Of a DNA stretch of 64,000 nt, positions 62,271 to 64,000 are shown piece after piece. Both the position numbers and the translations under genes were made by a program. Numbering within the stretch: position 1 is the stretch's first letter; every line of letters starts with the position of its first letter. Source of the DNA: Sphingobium sp. DEHP117 (GTDB lineage: Bacteria > Pseudomonadota > Alphaproteobacteria > Sphingomonadales > Sphingomonadaceae); NCBI RefSeq assembly GCF_030867385.1, contig NZ_JAPFBJ010000002.1, positions 783,001 to 847,000 on the forward strand, in the 5' to 3' direction. The notes below the pieces were generated by a model. That model ran no database searches and had not been told where the DNA came from. It saw only the letters and a list, made by a program, of their open reading frames with translations.

Positions 62271-63194
62271 CTATAATCCATCATGTAATAGTGCCGATGC
62301 CGAGCTAAATCTGAAGAAATCGATCATCGCACGTAGCGGCGCGGACATGTGACGGCTCCCAGAATAATAAAGGTGAAAGCTTGAGCTAGGCTGGCACCAT
62401 TCATCAAGCACTCGTACCAGACGGCCTGCAGCGATATGTTCCGCAACTACATCCTCAAGCATGTACGCGAAACCGGTTCCGTTCAGTGCAGCTCCAATGA
62501 TGATATTCGTGTCATTAACTGTAATGGTGGACTCGACCCGAACCTCAAGAGCCTCGCCCGCGCGCTGGAACCGCCAACGATAGAGTGATCCATCATGCGT
62601 CCAGCGGTAGTTGATGCACCTGTGATCACGCAAATCGTGCGGTGTTTTAGGCGTGCCTCGCGCCGCCAGATAGGATGGGGAAGCGACTACTGCCACGCGC
62701 AGGTCTGGCGTCAACCGTACAGCTATCATGTCACCATGGACATGTGTGCCCGATCGGATTCCGGCGTCAAAGCCCTCCGCGATGATATCGGTCATGCTGT
62801 CATCAATCACCAGATCGAGCACAATGTCCGGGTAAAGGTGCGTAAACTGGCCTAATCTGGGAATAAGCACAGTCTCGGCCGCAAGCCGAGGCAAATTCAG
62901 ACGCAATCGGCCGCGCGGGTGGTCGCTAAACGCCCCGACTTCTCTGACCGCATGCTCCATTTCCGTCATTGCGGGAACGAGTCGGCCGAGCAGCATGGTG
63001 CCTGCCTCTGTCGGCGCTACACTGCGCGTAGTCCTGTGCAGAAGTTTTGCCCCTAGGCGCTCCTCCAACGCTCGAATGATATGGCTGAGCGCGGATGGGG
63101 TAACACCTAGGCGAGCGGCTGCTTTGCGAAAGCTGCGCTCCTGCGCAACAGCGGCAAAGGCTCTCAATTCACCAAACTCAGATCCCCGCATCAT
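62271..63194 (-). CDS. LysR-family transcriptional regulator
   Basis: A 307-residue LTTR: N-terminal HTH (RAFAAVAQERSFRKAAARLG, VTPSALSHIIRALEERLG, LLHRTTRSVAPTEAG) and a type 2 periplasmic-binding-like effector domain. It belongs to the CrgA/DntR-like group often controlling divergent dehydrogenases. It is divergent from the SDR at 63295, with ~100 bases between, and likely regulates it. Confidence 0.9.
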   Translation of the reverse strand: MMRGSEFGELRAFAAVAQERSFRKAAARLGVTPSALSHIIRALEERLGAKLLHRTTRSVAPTEAGTMLLGRLVPAMTEMEHAVREVGAFSDHPRGRLRLNLPRLAAETVLIPRLGQFTHLYPDIVLDLVIDDSMTDIIAEGFDAGIRSGTHVHGDMIAVRLTPDLRVAVVASPSYLAARGTPKTPHDLRDHRCINYRWTHDGSLYRWRFQRAGEALEVRVESTITVNDTNIIIGAALNGTGFAYMLEDVVAEHIAAGRLVRVLDEWCQPSSSFHLYYSGSRHMSAPLRAMIDFFRFSSASALLHDGL

Positions 63195-63294
63195 TGCTGT
63201 GCTCTGCTCACTAGCCAGTAAAAATTATACTGCATTGTCTCAAGTAACGGCAAGAGCCAAGTGTGCTTGCTCGATAATCGCAGGAGGAATGAAC

Positions 63295-64000
63295 GTGGCC
63301 GAAAATCAACTGAACGAAGCTGGATCGCTGGCAGGAAAAGTTGCATTGGTGACCGGCGGCGGTACAGGGATTGGGCGAGCAGCCGCGCTATCGTTTGCAA
63401 AGAAGGGTGCAACCGTTGTTGCTGCCGGAAGGCGACAGGCTGCACTCAATGCTGTTGTTGGAGAGATCGAAAGCGCAGGCGGCAAAGCGGCAGCGATAAC
63501 TGCAGACATCTCGAAAGAAAATGAAGTGACGGCTCTGATAAAAGCTGTTGTTGAGCGGTTTGGCCGCCTTGATGCCGCTTTCAACAATGCCGCCACCACT
63601 GGCAATGGCCCAATTGAGACATTGACGACGGAGGTCTTTGACAGTGTGTTTGCCACTAATGTCCGCGGCGTCTGGATGCTGATCCAGCAAGAGATTATAG
63701 CGATGCGTACGCTTGGAAACGGAGGCGCAATCGTCAACACCTCTTCTATTGCAGCGACTGGCGGTAATGTCGGCCTATCCATCTACGGCGCGAGTAAGGG
63801 AGCGCTTGATGCGATGATCCGTCACATCGCGCTTGAGGTCGGGAGCGACGGCATCCGGATCAACAACGTCAGCCCCGGGCTTACCAGAACGCCAATGACC
63901 GCAGATTTCCCCGAAGAAGCATTCGCGGTCGTCGGCGGCCATGCGGCACTAAAGCGAGTAGCAGAAGCGGACGACGTAGGAGACGTCGCGGTTTGGCTAT
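63295..64000 (+). CDS. Short-chain dehydrogenase/reductase (3' end outside window)
   Basis: At least 235 residues. VTGGGTGIGRAAALSFA cofactor loop, NNAATTGNGP, NTSSIAATGG and catalytic YGASKGALDAM. GTG at 63295 has AGGAGG seven bases upstream; an ATG at 63289 sits too close to it. The reading frame runs off the right edge, so the C-terminus is not seen. Likely controlled by the divergent LysR gene. Confidence 0.88.
   Translation, partial: MAENQLNEAGSLAGKVALVTGGGTGIGRAAALSFAKKGATVVAAGRRQAALNAVVGEIESAGGKAAAITADISKENEVTALIKAVVERFGRLDAAFNNAATTGNGPIETLTTEVFDSVFATNVRGVWMLIQQEIIAMRTLGNGGAIVNTSSIAATGGNVGLSIYGASKGALDAMIRHIALEVGSDGIRINNVSPGLTRTPMTADFPEEAFAVVGGHAALKRVAEADDVGDVAVWL

Noticed and set aside
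1..64000. CRISPR arrays, tRNA and rRNA genes, riboswitches
   Set aside because: No regularly spaced repeats and no recognisable tRNA/rRNA or riboswitch consensus was seen on either strand.

Overview
The window looks like a chromosomal segment of an alphaproteobacterium of the Sphingomonadaceae (Sphingomonas/Sphingobium/Novosphingobium type). This rests on high GC, two PEPxxWA-CTERM surface proteins, an UrcA-family protein, a TonB-dependent receptor, a luxR-luxI-phyH quorum-sensing block, and many copies of a short CTAG-bounded repeat ending in GCACGATGCTCTAG. No rRNA, tRNA or CRISPR was found. The genus is an inference.

Layout. 1-8.3 kb: envelope and exopolysaccharide genes (RTX protein tail, O-antigen ligase/polymerase-like protein, acyltransferase, sulfotransferase, beta-helix protein, F420-dehydrogenase-beta-like protein, polysaccharide pyruvyl transferase). 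8.4-19.2 kb: metabolic and surface genes (degenerate amidohydrolase, HIBADH-type dehydrogenase, threonine ammonia-lyase, XRE regulator, N-end-rule transferase, PEP-CTERM and RTX proteins, dctA, UrcA protein), broken up by repeats. 19.5-31.9 kb: a same-strand run reading TonB receptor - secreted RidA - Tat amine oxidase - cytochrome c - Tat amine oxidase - cytochrome c - RND adaptor - RND pump, with a second secreted RidA divergent from it. 32-40.3 kb: a hybrid histidine kinase and response regulator, a TSUP transporter, a circularly permuted D-amino-acid-oxidase-like protein with a cytochrome c, and a GMC dehydrogenase with its Tat small subunit. 40.7-43.6 kb: quorum sensing. 43.7-53.7 kb: a mobile region with an IS5 remnant, an IS701 copy, two IS256 copies in inverted orientation, two toxin-antitoxin loci (one broken), a tyrosine recombinase, and a LysM lytic protein next to an LprI-like lysozyme inhibitor. 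53.7-64 kb: a catabolic cluster with fused E1 alpha-beta dehydrogenase, NIPSNAP, medium-chain reductase, IclR, SDRs, an acyl-CoA ligase, a double TetR regulator and LysR.

The strongest candidate for an undescribed system is the 19.5-31.9 kb module. Its gene order suggests uptake of an amine across the outer membrane, oxidation in the periplasm with electrons passed to cytochromes c, imine clean-up by secreted RidA proteins, and efflux of products, all in one transcription unit. A terminator-like hairpin separates the receptor from the rest. The oxidases and cytochromes at 36-40 kb extend the theme of periplasmic flavoenzymes. Other good candidates are the LysM/LprI pair in the mobile region, the permuted oxidase, the fused double TetR, a predicted IclR operator pair, and a small putative DNA-binding family with two members here, one only 52 residues long.
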